This document shows, one piece after another, positions 9,815-18,823 of a stretch of 64,000 bases of DNA. Within the stretch, counting starts at the first letter, position 1. Each line of letters begins with the position of its first letter. Position numbers and translations under genes: made by a program. This DNA comes from Allobosea sp. LC85 (lineage in GTDB: Bacteria > Pseudomonadota > Alphaproteobacteria > Rhizobiales > Beijerinckiaceae), in assembly GCF_000735605.1 (NCBI RefSeq), contig NZ_JPKG01000028.1, positions 186,001 to 250,000 of the forward strand, in the 5' to 3' direction. The notes under the pieces are model-generated. The model did not search any database. It saw nothing but the letters and a program-made list of their open reading frames with translations, and was not told the origin of the DNA.

Positions 9815-10870
9815 GTGACCGAACTCCCCTCTGTGGCGGTGCAGGAAGGCGGCGGCTTGCGTCGGCAGGCGCTGGCCGCGACGGGCCAAGTCATCGGCCG
9901 TTCCGTCGGCCGTCTCGTCGGCTTCGCGATGGGGCTCGTCGACCGGCCGATGAAGGCGATCCAGCGCGCCATCGGCGCGAAGCGGATGCCCTATGTCTTC
10001 CTGCTGCCCAATTTCGTCTTCTTCGGCCTGTTCGTCTTCCTGCCGATCGCGATCAATGTGGTCTTCTCCGTCACCGGGGGGACCGCGCTGTTCCCGTCGC
10101 AGCGCCCCTTCGCCGGCCTCGACCAATACGCCTACCTCTTCGACTGCGGTTCGTTCCTCGATCCGAACAGCTGCCGCGAGGATCATTTCTGGCGCGGCGT
10201 CGCCAACACGGCGAAGTTCGTCGTCTTCCAAGTCACCGCGATGGTGCTCCTGTCGCTACTGACCGCCGTGATCCTCAACATGAAGATCCGAGGCCGCGGT
10301 TTCTTCCGTGCCGTCTATTTCTTCCCCGTCCTGCTCTCCCCCGTCGTCGTCGCACTGATCTGGAAATGGATCCTGCAGCGCGACGGCCTGCTCAATGCGG
10401 CGATCACCACTTTCGGCGGCCAGAAGATCCTGTTCTTCGTCGATCCCGGCTGGGCGATGTTCTGGGCGGTCTTCGTCTCGATCTGGGCCCATATGGGCCT
10501 CTACACCCTGATCCTGCTCGCGGGCCTGCAGGCGATCCCGTCCGACCTCTACGAGGCCGCGCAAATGGATGCCACCCCGCGCTGGCGCGTCTTCCGGCGG
10601 ATCACGCTGCCGCTGCTCTGGCCCAACATGATCGTCGTCATCGTGCTCTCGCTGATCAAGGGGGTACAGACCTTCGACGAGGTCTTCGTGCTGACGGGAG
10701 GCGGCCCCGGCACCGCAACGCTGATGGTCGTGCAGTACATCTACGAAACGGCATTCTCCAACCAGGTGCAGAATTTCGGACTTGCCGCCGCGGCCTCCGT
10801 CGTCCTCGGCATCGTGCTCTTCGTTCTGACCCTGCTCCAGCTCGCCGTGACCCGGCAGAAGGAACGCTGA
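9815..10870 (+). CDS. Sugar ABC transporter permease, MalF type
   Basis: A 351-residue inner-membrane protein. After an unusually long cytoplasmic N-terminus (about 60 residues) come six helices and the binding-protein-dependent transport signature near the end (LYEAAQMDATPRWRVFRRITLPLLWP), the EAA loop that contacts the ATPase. A soluble periplasmic segment with two cysteines (FDCGSFLDPNSCRED) follows helix 1 and could form a disulfide. The start is GTG at 9815, 25 bases after the binding protein; internal ATGs (for example at MGLVDRPMKAI) would shorten only the cytoplasmic extension. Pairs with the next permease. Confidence 0.9.
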   Translation: MTELPSVAVQEGGGLRRQALAATGQVIGRSVGRLVGFAMGLVDRPMKAIQRAIGAKRMPYVFLLPNFVFFGLFVFLPIAINVVFSVTGGTALFPSQRPFAGLDQYAYLFDCGSFLDPNSCREDHFWRGVANTAKFVVFQVTAMVLLSLLTAVILNMKIRGRGFFRAVYFFPVLLSPVVVALIWKWILQRDGLLNAAITTFGGQKILFFVDPGWAMFWAVFVSIWAHMGLYTLILLAGLQAIPSDLYEAAQMDATPRWRVFRRITLPLLWPNMIVVIVLSLIKGVQTFDEVFVLTGGGPGTATLMVVQYIYETAFSNQVQNFGLAAAASVVLGIVLFVLTLLQLAVTRQKER

Positions 10871-10871
10871 G

Positions 10872-11936
10872 ATGGCAGCTTCGCGCCTCGCTCGCTTCGC
10901 AGGCCGGCGTCGTGGCGGCTCCGGCGCGCCGCTGCACTGGACCGACATCGCTGCCTACGCCTATCTCGCACTCGGCTGCATCCTGATGTTCGGCCCGGTG
11001 TTGTGGCTCGTCCTGTCCTCGTTCAAGACGCAAGGCGCGCTGCTCGAGTTCCCGCCCTCCCTCCTGCCGCTCGCGCAGGTCGAGGTGACCGTGCCGGGAC
11101 AGCCGCAGCCCCTGCCGCTCTTTCGCGTCACCCTGCCTGACGGCTCGGTCCGCGAGCTGGCGCAGCTGCGCCGCGTCGGCCTCGTTGCCCAGATGGTCGA
11201 TCCGAAGGACCCCTCGCAGCAGTTCCGCGTGGCGCTCGACAAGCGCGAGCCAGTTCGGAAGATGGCCTTCGCCACGGAAAACTACACCGAGCCGCTGGAG
11301 CGCTTCGCCTTCCTGCGCTTCCTCGGCAATTCCGTCTTCGTGACGGTGGTGGCGACGCTGATCACGCTGCTGATCAACTCGATGGCGGCCTATGCGCTCT
11401 CCGTCTACGAGTTCAGGGGCAAGAACGCGGCGCTGCTCGCCGTGATCGGCACCTTGATGATCCCGATCACCATCATTCTCGTCCCGGTCTACCTGGTCGT
11501 CACCGAACTCGGCCTCGTCAATTCGCTCTGGGCCGTCATCCTGCCGGGCGCGGCGACGCCAACCGGGGTGTTCCTGCTACGCCAGTACATGCTGACCCTG
11601 CCGAGGGATCTCATCGAGGCGGCGCGGATGGACAAGGCCTCGGAGTGGCAGATCTACTGGCGCATCGTCATGCCGCTGACCCTGCCGGCGCTCGCGGTCC
11701 TCGCCATCTTCTCGATCATGTGGCGCTGGAACGAGTTCCTCTGGCCGCTCGCCGTTCTCACAAAAACCGAAGTCTACACGCTTCAGATCGGCCTCAATGC
11801 CTTCCAGGGCGAGCTGCAGACGCAGTGGCACTACCTGCTCGCGATGACGGTGGTGACGTTGCTGCCCGTCGCGCTCGTCTTCGTCTTCCTCCAGCGCTGC
11901 ATCACGACGGGCATCGGCTCAACGGGGATGAAATGA
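10872..11936 (+). CDS. Sugar ABC transporter permease, MalG type with long periplasmic insert
   Basis: A 354-residue inner-membrane protein starting one base after the previous stop. Helix 1 (AYLALGCILMFGPVLWLVLSS) is followed by an unusual periplasmic insert of about 95 residues (roughly residues 58-150, rich in short beta-like strands such as VEVTVPGQPQPLPLFRVTLP), then five more helices and the EAA loop (DLIEAARMDKASEWQIYWRIVMPLTLPA). A large insert at this place is known from some alpha-glucoside-type (AglG-like) permeases and probably touches the loaded binding protein. It forms the channel with the preceding permease. Confidence 0.9.
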   Translation: MAASRLARFAGRRRGGSGAPLHWTDIAAYAYLALGCILMFGPVLWLVLSSFKTQGALLEFPPSLLPLAQVEVTVPGQPQPLPLFRVTLPDGSVRELAQLRRVGLVAQMVDPKDPSQQFRVALDKREPVRKMAFATENYTEPLERFAFLRFLGNSVFVTVVATLITLLINSMAAYALSVYEFRGKNAALLAVIGTLMIPITIILVPVYLVVTELGLVNSLWAVILPGAATPTGVFLLRQYMLTLPRDLIEAARMDKASEWQIYWRIVMPLTLPALAVLAIFSIMWRWNEFLWPLAVLTKTEVYTLQIGLNAFQGELQTQWHYLLAMTVVTLLPVALVFVFLQRCITTGIGSTGMK

Positions 11937-11954
11937 CCGACCGAGATCCGCACC

Positions 11955-13040
11955 ATGGCTGAACTGAAACTGGTCGGCGCCCGTAAGTCCTTCGGACCCG
12001 TCGATGTACTGCACGGCATCGACCTCGAGGTGAAGAACGGCGAGTTCGTCGTCTTCGTCGGGCCCTCCGGCTGTGGGAAGTCGACACTCCTGCGCGTCAT
12101 CGCCGGGCTTGAGACCGTGAGCGACGGCGACATCTTCATCGATGGCACGCGGGTGACCGATGTTCCCGCTTCCGATCGCGGCCTTGCGATGGTGTTCCAG
12201 TCCTATGCGCTCTACCCCCATATGAGCGTGCGCAAGAACATGGCGTTCGCGCTCGAGAACATGGGCCTGAAGCCGGCCGAGATCGAAGCGCGCGTCTCGC
12301 GCGCCGGCACGATGCTGCGCCTCACCGACTATCTCGAGCGCAAGCCCAAGGCCCTCTCCGGCGGCCAACGCCAGCGGGTCGCCATCGGCCGGGCCATCGT
12401 GCGCGACCCAAAGATCTTCCTGTTCGACGAGCCCCTGTCCAATCTCGATGCGGAGCTGCGCGTCGCGACCCGCAAGGAACTCGCCGCGCTCCATGCCGAA
12501 CTCGGCGGCACGATGATCTATGTCACCCACGACCAGGTCGAGGCGATGACCCTGGCCGACAGGATCGTGGTGCTGCGGGCCGGCCGCATCGAGCAGATCG
12601 GCTCGCCGCTCACACTCTATAACAGCCCCAGCAATGTCTTCGTCGCCGGCTTCATCGGCTCGCCGCGCATGAACCTCCTGCCCGCGAAGGTGCGTTCGGA
12701 TGATGGCGTCCTGCGCCTCATGCTCGGAGAAAGCGAACTCGCCCTCGACCGCCCGGTATCCGGCCTGAAAGCCGGAGCCGCACTCACGCTCGGCGCCCGG
12801 CCGGAGCACATCGCAATCGTCTCCGATGGCGGCGATCTCAACCTGAGCATCGATCTCGTGGAGCAGCTTGGCGGCGAGACCTTCGTCTATGCATCGACGC
12901 CGGGCCTTCCGCAGATCACCCTGCGCCAGGACGGTCAGACCCGCCTCAAGCGCGGCGACACGGTCGCGATCCGCTTCGCGCCGGGCCAGTTGCACCTTTT
13001 CGACGAGGCCGGAACGGCGCTCGCGTCACCCTCTGCCTGA
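11955..13040 (+). CDS. Sugar ABC transporter ATP-binding protein, MalK/UgpC type
   Basis: A 361-residue ATPase with the CUT1-family plan: an ABC domain with Walker A GPSGCGKST, Q-loop FQSYALYPHM, signature [14 protein letters not shown] and Walker B FLFDEPLSNLDAEL, followed by a C-terminal regulatory OB-fold domain from about residue 235 (SPRMNLLPAKV; LGARPEHIAI). It drives the two permeases upstream. MalK-type ATPases are often shared between sugar importers, and the amino-sugar importer at 46226-49498 has no ATPase of its own, so this protein is a candidate partner for both. Confidence 0.93.
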   Translation: MAELKLVGARKSFGPVDVLHGIDLEVKNGEFVVFVGPSGCGKSTLLRVIAGLETVSDGDIFIDGTRVTDVPASDRGLAMVFQSYALYPHMSVRKNMAFALENMGLKPAEIEARVSRAGTMLRLTDYLERKPKALSGGQRQRVAIGRAIVRDPKIFLFDEPLSNLDAELRVATRKELAALHAELGGTMIYVTHDQVEAMTLADRIVVLRAGRIEQIGSPLTLYNSPSNVFVAGFIGSPRMNLLPAKVRSDDGVLRLMLGESELALDRPVSGLKAGAALTLGARPEHIAIVSDGGDLNLSIDLVEQLGGETFVYASTPGLPQITLRQDGQTRLKRGDTVAIRFAPGQLHLFDEAGTALASPSA

Positions 13041-13058
13041 TCTTCCAGGAGTCACATC

Positions 13059-15389
13059 ATGAAAGCCCTGACCGAAGGTCGCCTGCGCGGCCGCGACGGG
13101 AACGCTGTCCTCTTCGATGTCGGCCAAGGCGCGACGATCCGGGTCCAGATTCTCGACCGTGATATCGGCCGGGTCACGCTGAGGCGCGCCGAGGGCTATC
13201 GCCTGGACCGCGGCTGGTCGATCGCACCCGATGGCGCCGAGCCGCCCTATGAAGGCCGCCCGCGCGATGACGTATCCGGATTTGCGAACCCGGTTGCCAC
13301 GCTGACCGAAGGCGCGGGCATGGTCACGGTTTCGGCCGCCGGCCTTGCGGCGGAGGTCACGCTTGTGCCCTTCGGCATCGCCTGGCGGCGCGAGGGCGAA
13401 ACTGCGCCCTTCCTGCGGGATCGCCGTACGCAGGCCTATTTCCTGTCGCGCCAGACCGGCGCCCTCCTGCACGCCATGGAACGTGCAGCCGACGACCGTC
13501 ATTACGGTCTTGGCGACAAGGCGGGACCGCTCGATCGAACCGGGCGCCGCTTCGCCATCGACGCGGTCGATCCCTGCGGCTTCGACGCAGAGCTCTCGGA
13601 CCCGCTCTACAAGATGCTGCCCTTCTTCATCGTCGACGGGGCGCAGGGCGCGCATGGCGTGTTCTACGACAATCTCGCCACCGGTGCGGTCGATCTCGGC
13701 TGCACGCTGGACAACTATCACGGCCTGTTCCGGTCCTATCGGGCCGATGACGGCGATCTCGACTGCTACATCCTTGCCGGCCCGACCGTTCCCGACGTCG
13801 TCCGCCGCTTTTCCTGGCTGACCGGCGGCCAGGCCTTCCCGCCGCGCTGGTCGCTCGGCTTCGCCATGACCTCGATGGCGATCGCCGATGCGCCCGATGC
13901 CGACGCCCGCATCACCGGCTTCGTCGAGGATTGCCGCAGGCACGGCATCCGCTGCGACAGCTTCCATTTCGGCTCGGGCTATACCTCGATCGGCCCGCGG
14001 CGCTACGTCTTCAATTGGAACAGGGAGAAATTTCCTGATCCGGCAGCGACCATGCAGCGCCTCAAGGACGCCGGCATGCAGCCGGTCACCAACATCAAGC
14101 CCTGCCTTCTCGACGACCATCCGCGCCTGGCGGAGGCCGTCGACGGCAGCCTCGTCGTCAGGGACGGCGCCACGGGTCATCCAGCCGTGGCGCAGTTCTG
14201 GGACGGGCTCGGGTTCCATGTCGACTTCACCAACCCCGCGGCGCGGGACTGGTGGCAGGACGGCCTCAGGACCGCGCTGCTCGACTATGGCGTCACCTCG
14301 GTCTGGAACGACAACAACGAGTTCGAGATCTGGGACGAGGATGCGATCTGCGCCGGAGACGGCCGCCCCTTCGCGCAAAGCCTTGGCCGCCCGGCGCAAC
14401 CGATTCTGATGACGAAGCTTTCCTTCGAGACGCAGGCCTCCCACGCCCCCGGGAGGCGCCCCTATGTCATCACTCGGGGCGGCGGGGCCGGCATTGCCCG
14501 TTACGGTCAGACCTGGTCCGGCGACAATGAAACGGCCTGGAAGACGCTGCGCTTCAACCTGACGCAGGGGCTCAATATGAGCCTGTCGGGGCTCTACAAT
14601 ATCGGTCACGATGTCGGCGGCTTTCACGGACCAAGCCCTGGTCCGGAGCTGTTCTGCCGCTTCGTCGAATTCTGCGCGCTCTGGCCGCGCATGGTGATGA
14701 ATTCCTGGAAGGAAGACGGCACGGTCAACCAGCCCTGGATGCATCTCGAGGTCCTGCCACAGGTGCGCGCCGCGATCGAGCTGCGCCATCGTCTCCTGCC
14801 CTATCTCTACACGCAGATGTGGCGCGCGACGCGCGATGACGTCCCGGTCGTCCGGCCGCTGTTCTTCGATTTTCCCGCCGACAGGGCCGCGCGCGCTGTC
14901 CAGGATGCCTTCATGCTCGGCCCCGATCTCCTGGTCGCTCCGGTGCTGGAAGAGGGCGAGACGCAGCGCGAACTCTACCTGCCCGGACATCCCGGTGGCT
15001 GGTATGACTGGCACGACGGCAAGCATTTCGAAGGAGGCCGGACGGTTCGCCTCGACGCGCCACTCGGACGCCTTCCGCTCTTTGCGCGCGCAGGCGCGCT
15101 CGTTCCGACGGAAACCAGCGAAGGCTTGGTCCTCGCCGCCTTCGGAGCCTCATCCGGCCACGGCTCGGGCACGCTCTATCTTGACGATGGCGACACAGCG
15201 CAGTGGCGCGAAGCCGGTCGCTGCGTCGCGTTCGAGTTGAACCAGACGGCAGATGGCGCCACCCTGTCGGCCATCACCGCGGATGGGGCGCCGAGCTCCC
15301 CCCTTGTGCTCAAGGTCCGCCTTGTTGGACTGGCCCAACTGGCGCTTCCTGCACGATCTTCCCAGTTCGATTTCTCGATGCAGGATTAG
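13059..15389 (+). CDS. Glycoside hydrolase family 31 (alpha-glucosidase-like), cytoplasmic
   Basis: A 776-residue GH31 enzyme without signal peptide, so it acts on sugar brought in by the transporter it is cotranscribed with (CAGGAG ribosome site, 18 bases after the ATPase). The catalytic barrel is complete: nucleophile Asp418 in VWNDNNEFEIWDED and acid/base Asp489 in TWSGDNETAW, with GHDVGGFHG downstream and a C-terminal beta domain. The nucleophile loop reads WNDNNE where most alpha-glucosidases have WNDMNEP, a variant I associate with a poorly characterised GH31 branch (E. coli Aec37-like, from memory). The bond cleaved is therefore probably alpha-glucosidic, but the sugar cannot be named. 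Last gene of the operon. Confidence 0.9.
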   Translation: MKALTEGRLRGRDGNAVLFDVGQGATIRVQILDRDIGRVTLRRAEGYRLDRGWSIAPDGAEPPYEGRPRDDVSGFANPVATLTEGAGMVTVSAAGLAAEVTLVPFGIAWRREGETAPFLRDRRTQAYFLSRQTGALLHAMERAADDRHYGLGDKAGPLDRTGRRFAIDAVDPCGFDAELSDPLYKMLPFFIVDGAQGAHGVFYDNLATGAVDLGCTLDNYHGLFRSYRADDGDLDCYILAGPTVPDVVRRFSWLTGGQAFPPRWSLGFAMTSMAIADAPDADARITGFVEDCRRHGIRCDSFHFGSGYTSIGPRRYVFNWNREKFPDPAATMQRLKDAGMQPVTNIKPCLLDDHPRLAEAVDGSLVVRDGATGHPAVAQFWDGLGFHVDFTNPAARDWWQDGLRTALLDYGVTSVWNDNNEFEIWDEDAICAGDGRPFAQSLGRPAQPILMTKLSFETQASHAPGRRPYVITRGGGAGIARYGQTWSGDNETAWKTLRFNLTQGLNMSLSGLYNIGHDVGGFHGPSPGPELFCRFVEFCALWPRMVMNSWKEDGTVNQPWMHLEVLPQVRAAIELRHRLLPYLYTQMWRATRDDVPVVRPLFFDFPADRAARAVQDAFMLGPDLLVAPVLEEGETQRELYLPGHPGGWYDWHDGKHFEGGRTVRLDAPLGRLPLFARAGALVPTETSEGLVLAAFGASSGHGSGTLYLDDGDTAQWREAGRCVAFELNQTADGATLSAITADGAPSSPLVLKVRLVGLAQLALPARSSQFDFSMQD

Positions 15390-15439
15390 ATCGCCGTTCG
15401 CCCTACAGGACGCAATGCGGCGATCTATCTCTTTGCATT

Positions 15440-15485
15440 GCATCGGATTTTTCCGAAAAGCGGATTCCACCTTTCGGTCCGATGC
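15440..15485. repeat. Dispersed intergenic palindromic repeat, copy 1
   Basis: A 46-bp element with nested inverted arms: outer GCATCGGA (15440-15447) with TCCGATGC (15478-15485), inner CCGAAA (15453-15458) with TTTCGG (15472-15477), and GCGGATTCCACC in the loop. A second element with the same plan and the shared string CCGAAAAG-GGATT occurs at 48044-48090. This copy lies between the convergent ends of the GH31 gene and the phosphodiesterase gene and could act as a bidirectional RNA stem. Confidence 0.75.
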
Positions 15486-15535
15486 TCAGCATCGATGCGC
15501 TTCGGGCTGGGGCGGAAAGTGTCCCCGCCTTGAGG

Positions 15536-17011
15536 TCAGCCTCGCGTGCCCGAGAGGATGATGCGCGATCCTTCGCGATCGACGCGTTCGAGGCGCTGGC
15601 GGAACCCGCCGGTGCCGGTCTCGAACGAACGGGTCCGCTGCTCCGTCACCGGCTGCGCCAGATTCCGGCCCAGCATCGTCTGTGCCGGTGAAAGGCCGAG
15701 CAGACCAAGCACGGTCGGGCCGATATCGATGATGCCGCAAGCGCGGACATCCTTCGCCCCGCTCTCGAAACCGCCACCGCGGACGGCCAGGACGGTGTTG
15801 AGTTCGTGCCGGTTGAGCCCGCCATGCATGCCACCGCCGACCGGCACATCGGCCTTGGTCAGGAGCCCGAGCCCGGGATTGCCATAGCTGTCCGGCTCGT
15901 CGCCGGAACGCAGGACATAGACGAGATCGGGCTGCCGAGCGTGATCGAGATCGACCAGCGAGAGCGCAAAACTCCCCTCGACCTCGCCCTCGACCTCGTT
16001 GCGGGCCTTCGAGAAGAGCATGCCCAGGAAGTCCTGTTCGCGGAGCCAGGCCGCAATCGCGTCGCGCCGCGTCGCTCCTCCCTCGAGGATCCGGATCTCC
16101 CCCATATTGCCGCCGGTCATCGAAAAGCTGGCGCCGGCCAGCGTGCGCTCGGCTGCACGGCGACCGGCATGGCCCTGCCCGTTCAACAACTCGGAGAGGG
16201 CGAGCTCGCCCTTGCTCGAGATCTGACCATGATCCGAGGCCGCGATGACGGCAAAGCGCTCGGCATCGGGCTGCGCCTCGATCCATTCAAGCAGCCTGCC
16301 GAAGGCGGCATCGACATGTTTCAGTACCGCAAGCGTCTCGGGCGAGCCGAGAAAGCGGTAATGGAAGGAGGTGTCGGGCTCATTGAACCAGATCAGCGCG
16401 ACGTCGGGTTTCATCTCGGCCAGCACATGCTCGCGCAGCACCCGTTCGGCGTAATCGATCTCCTCGAAGCGGGGCAGGCTGCGCGGCGGCAACGCCCCGA
16501 AGCGCGCGACGACCTCGTCCACCGCCTCCGGCGTCTGGCTGTGCTCGCGCCCGAGGATCGAGAAGGTCCAGTGACCGTTGGCCCTCGCGCGCGGATTGAT
16601 CAGGTAGGCCGAGCCGGCCGAACCGGTATGGACCACGGCGAGCCGCTTGCCGGCCTTCGCCAGCACATCGCCGAAGCTCTCGGCCTCGACCAGACCTCCT
16701 CCGGTCACAGCCTCCGCCAGCGCGATATCGTCGGCGCGGCTCATGTCGAGCGCGTGCTCGCGCGTCACCTCGGGAAACAGGAAGGCGTTGCCGACAACCC
16801 CATGCACCTTTGGCGGCGCACCGGTTGCGATCGACGTGGTGGCCACACGCGTCATTGACGGGAAGACGCTGCGCGCCTCGCGAAACCAGGTGCCCTGCCC
16901 TGCAAATCGCGCCAGGTTCGGCATCAGCTCGGGCGTGATGAAGTCCGGGCGTAGGCCATCGAAGACGCAGATGACGATGCGGGCGGCTGCGGCCTTGGCG
17001 GGATCGCTCAT
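15536..17011 (-). CDS. Alkaline-phosphatase-superfamily phosphodiesterase (nucleotide pyrophosphatase type)
   Basis: A 491-residue soluble protein of the type I phosphodiesterase/nucleotide pyrophosphatase family. Metal ligand Asp18 is in CVFDGLRPDF, the nucleophile is Thr54 in VFPSMTRVATTSIATG, HGVVGNAF follows, and a second metal-binding motif AASDHGQ lies mid-protein. These enzymes cleave phosphodiester or phosphate-anhydride bonds with two zinc ions. No signal peptide, so cytoplasmic. I chose the ATG at 17011 over an upstream in-frame start because AGGAGGAGCGC lies directly before it and it overlaps the stop of the upstream isomerase gene (ATGA). Last gene of the minus-strand operon with an ABC importer; probably processes the imported compound. 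Confidence 0.88.
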   Translation of the reverse strand: MSDPAKAAAARIVICVFDGLRPDFITPELMPNLARFAGQGTWFREARSVFPSMTRVATTSIATGAPPKVHGVVGNAFLFPEVTREHALDMSRADDIALAEAVTGGGLVEAESFGDVLAKAGKRLAVVHTGSAGSAYLINPRARANGHWTFSILGREHSQTPEAVDEVVARFGALPPRSLPRFEEIDYAERVLREHVLAEMKPDVALIWFNEPDTSFHYRFLGSPETLAVLKHVDAAFGRLLEWIEAQPDAERFAVIAASDHGQISSKGELALSELLNGQGHAGRRAAERTLAGASFSMTGGNMGEIRILEGGATRRDAIAAWLREQDFLGMLFSKARNEVEGEVEGSFALSLVDLDHARQPDLVYVLRSGDEPDSYGNPGLGLLTKADVPVGGGMHGGLNRHELNTVLAVRGGGFESGAKDVRACGIIDIGPTVLGLLGLSPAQTMLGRNLAQPVTEQRTRSFETGTGGFRQRLERVDREGSRIILSGTRG

Positions 17012-17931
17012 GCGCTCCTCCTCAAGCCGCTGGTCAGCGCCTGCATCGCAAGCGCCCGGGTTGCGGCCACGCACTCCTCGGCTGCGTACCAGAAGCGCGG
17101 ATTGAGCTCGATGTTGAAGAGGACGCCGTCCGGAAAGACACAGGCCTCCATGAGTTCCTGCCAGGGAATATCGCCCCAGCCGACCGGCAAATGCAGGTCG
17201 CCATGCCCGAAGGCGAGCTTCTCGCTCAGGCTGTAGGTCTCGATCGCGTCAGCCCGGCCGAAGGAGTCGTGCACATGCAGATGCCTGGCGAGGGGCGCAA
17301 GCGCCCTGATCTCGGAGAGATAGTCGCCGCCGAAATAGCTCGTGCGCAAATAGGAATGGCTGAAGTCGAGCGTCGCCCAGACATGCGAATGGCCGATCTC
17401 GGCGAGCTCCGCGGCGAGCCTCGACGGCATCGAAGCGTGCATTCTGCCATGATGTCCGCCGAACATCGTCTCGACGCAAAGAAGGAGCTCGAACTGGCGC
17501 GCCACGTCTCCAGCCCTCGACAGCCACTCGCGCTGGCGATCATAGGCAGCCTCGACCACCTCGCCGGGCTGGGCCGGCATGACGCCGGAATGCATGACGT
17601 AATGAACGGCGCCGACCTCGGCCGCGACCTCCAGCGAGGCTCTGAGCACCTCGAAATGGCGCGGCAGGCGGGCGGGATCATCGAAGAAATTGATCGCCAG
17701 CGGACCATGCGCGGAATAAGCGAGCTTGCGCCCGGCACAGGCCCGCTTGAGCAGATCGAGATGCGGACGGCGGATGCGCCCGCCAATGATCAGGTCCATG
17801 TCGAAGATCGGCAATTCCGTGGACTCGACGCCGAGCGTCTCGACCTTGTCGAGGATCGCGGCGAAATCGGAGAGGTCGCTCTTCGCGCGTGGAGCCGTGA
17901 TGCCGAAACCGCGGACGCCATTGGGGTGCAT
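17008..17931 (-). CDS. TIM-barrel sugar phosphate isomerase/epimerase-like protein
   Basis: A 307-residue soluble protein of the xylose isomerase-like TIM barrel (AP endonuclease 2) family. Recognisable pieces are VESTELPIFDMDL near the N-terminus, YSAHGPLAINFF, HYVMHSGVMPA, LLCVETMFGGHHGRM, WATLDFSHSYL, HLHVHDSFG and GDLHLPVGWGDIPW, which supply the His, Glu and Asp residues that usually hold a divalent metal. Such proteins isomerise or epimerise sugars or sugar phosphates, or open rings. Here it sits between the permease and a phosphodiesterase gene (overlapping the latter by four bases), so it may rearrange the sugar or polyol part released from the imported ester. The exact reaction is unknown. 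Confidence 0.82.
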   Translation of the reverse strand: MHPNGVRGFGITAPRAKSDLSDFAAILDKVETLGVESTELPIFDMDLIIGGRIRRPHLDLLKRACAGRKLAYSAHGPLAINFFDDPARLPRHFEVLRASLEVAAEVGAVHYVMHSGVMPAQPGEVVEAAYDRQREWLSRAGDVARQFELLLCVETMFGGHHGRMHASMPSRLAAELAEIGHSHVWATLDFSHSYLRTSYFGGDYLSEIRALAPLARHLHVHDSFGRADAIETYSLSEKLAFGHGDLHLPVGWGDIPWQELMEACVFPDGVLFNIELNPRFWYAAEECVAATRALAMQALTSGLRRSA

Positions 17932-17946
17932 GTTGTCTCTCCAGGA

Positions 17947-18822
17947 TCAGCGCAGGGTCGGATCGAGCCGGTCGCGCAGCCAGTCGCCGACGAGACTCAC
18001 CGCCAGCGTCGTCAGCACGATGGTGCAGGCTGGCGCGAGCATGATCCAGGGGGCACGGGTCAGATATTCGCGACCATAGCCGACCATGTTGCCGAGGCTC
18101 GTCATCGGAGGCTGCACGCCGAGCCCCAGGAAGGAGAGCCCGCTCTCGAGCAGGATGACTTCGGGAAAGGTCAGCGTCATCGAAACGATCAGCGTCGAGG
18201 CGATGTTCGGCAAGATATGACGCAGGTAGACGCGTGACGGGCTTGCCCCGATTTGGCGCACCGCCCCGGCATAACCCTGCGCCCCTGCCGAGATCGCAAG
18301 CCCGCGCGAGATGCGGGCATAGCGCTCCCAGCCATAGAGCCCCATCAGCCCGATGAAGAGCGGCAGCGCATTGCCGAAGAAGGCAAGCACCGAGAGCGCA
18401 AGGATCAGGAAGGGCATGGCCGCTTGGAAATCGGCCAGCATCAGCACGAACTGCTCGACCCAGCCGCGGAAATGGGCGGCGAGAAAGCCCATCAGCGTGC
18501 CGAACACCGCCGAGATCACCGTCGCACCGAAGGCGACCAGCAGCGAGATGCGGATCGAAACGATCAGGCGCGAGAGCACATCGCGGCCGAGTTCGTCCGT
18601 GCCGAGCCAGTGCAGCGCGTGGCCGGGCAGCGCCAGCCGATTGCGCAGATCGTAGGCCGTGAAGCGATAGGGCGTGATCCAGTCCGCCGTCAGCGCCACG
18701 ATCAGGATGAAGCCGATCCAGATCAGCCCGAACCAGACCAGCAGCGGGATGCGGTTCTTCGGCTGCGGGGCAGTCTTGTCGACGGAGGTAGGGGTGGCGC
18801 CGGCGGCTGCGATGTCGGCCAT
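17947..18822 (-). CDS. Dpp/Opp-type ABC transporter permease, DppC-like
   Basis: A 291-residue inner-membrane protein with the DppC layout: a short cytoplasmic N-terminus, helix 1 (LLVWFGLIWIGFILIVALTA), a periplasmic segment ending HWLGTDELGRDVLSRLI (the family hallmark), five more helices, and the EAA-type loop around YAGAVRQIGASPSRVYLRHILPN. Pairs with the DppB-like gene that ends one base upstream. Peptide/opine/nickel-family transporters also carry opines, glutathione and sugar phosphodiesters, so the family name does not imply peptides; context suggests a phosphorus-containing ester. Confidence 0.92.
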   Translation of the reverse strand: MADIAAAGATPTSVDKTAPQPKNRIPLLVWFGLIWIGFILIVALTADWITPYRFTAYDLRNRLALPGHALHWLGTDELGRDVLSRLIVSIRISLLVAFGATVISAVFGTLMGFLAAHFRGWVEQFVLMLADFQAAMPFLILALSVLAFFGNALPLFIGLMGLYGWERYARISRGLAISAGAQGYAGAVRQIGASPSRVYLRHILPNIASTLIVSMTLTFPEVILLESGLSFLGLGVQPPMTSLGNMVGYGREYLTRAPWIMLAPACTIVLTTLAVSLVGDWLRDRLDPTLR

Positions 18823-18823
18823 C

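Noticed and set aside
13026..15026. 666-codon minus-strand frame opposite the GH31 gene
   Set aside because: The plus-strand GH31 gene has catalytic motifs, a ribosome site and operon context; the antisense frame has no recognisable sequence.
15440..15485. Reading the palindrome after the GH31 gene as a plain intrinsic terminator
   Set aside because: The nested arms recur in a second place inside an operon and no T-run follows, so a dispersed repeat is the better description, though it may also stop transcription.
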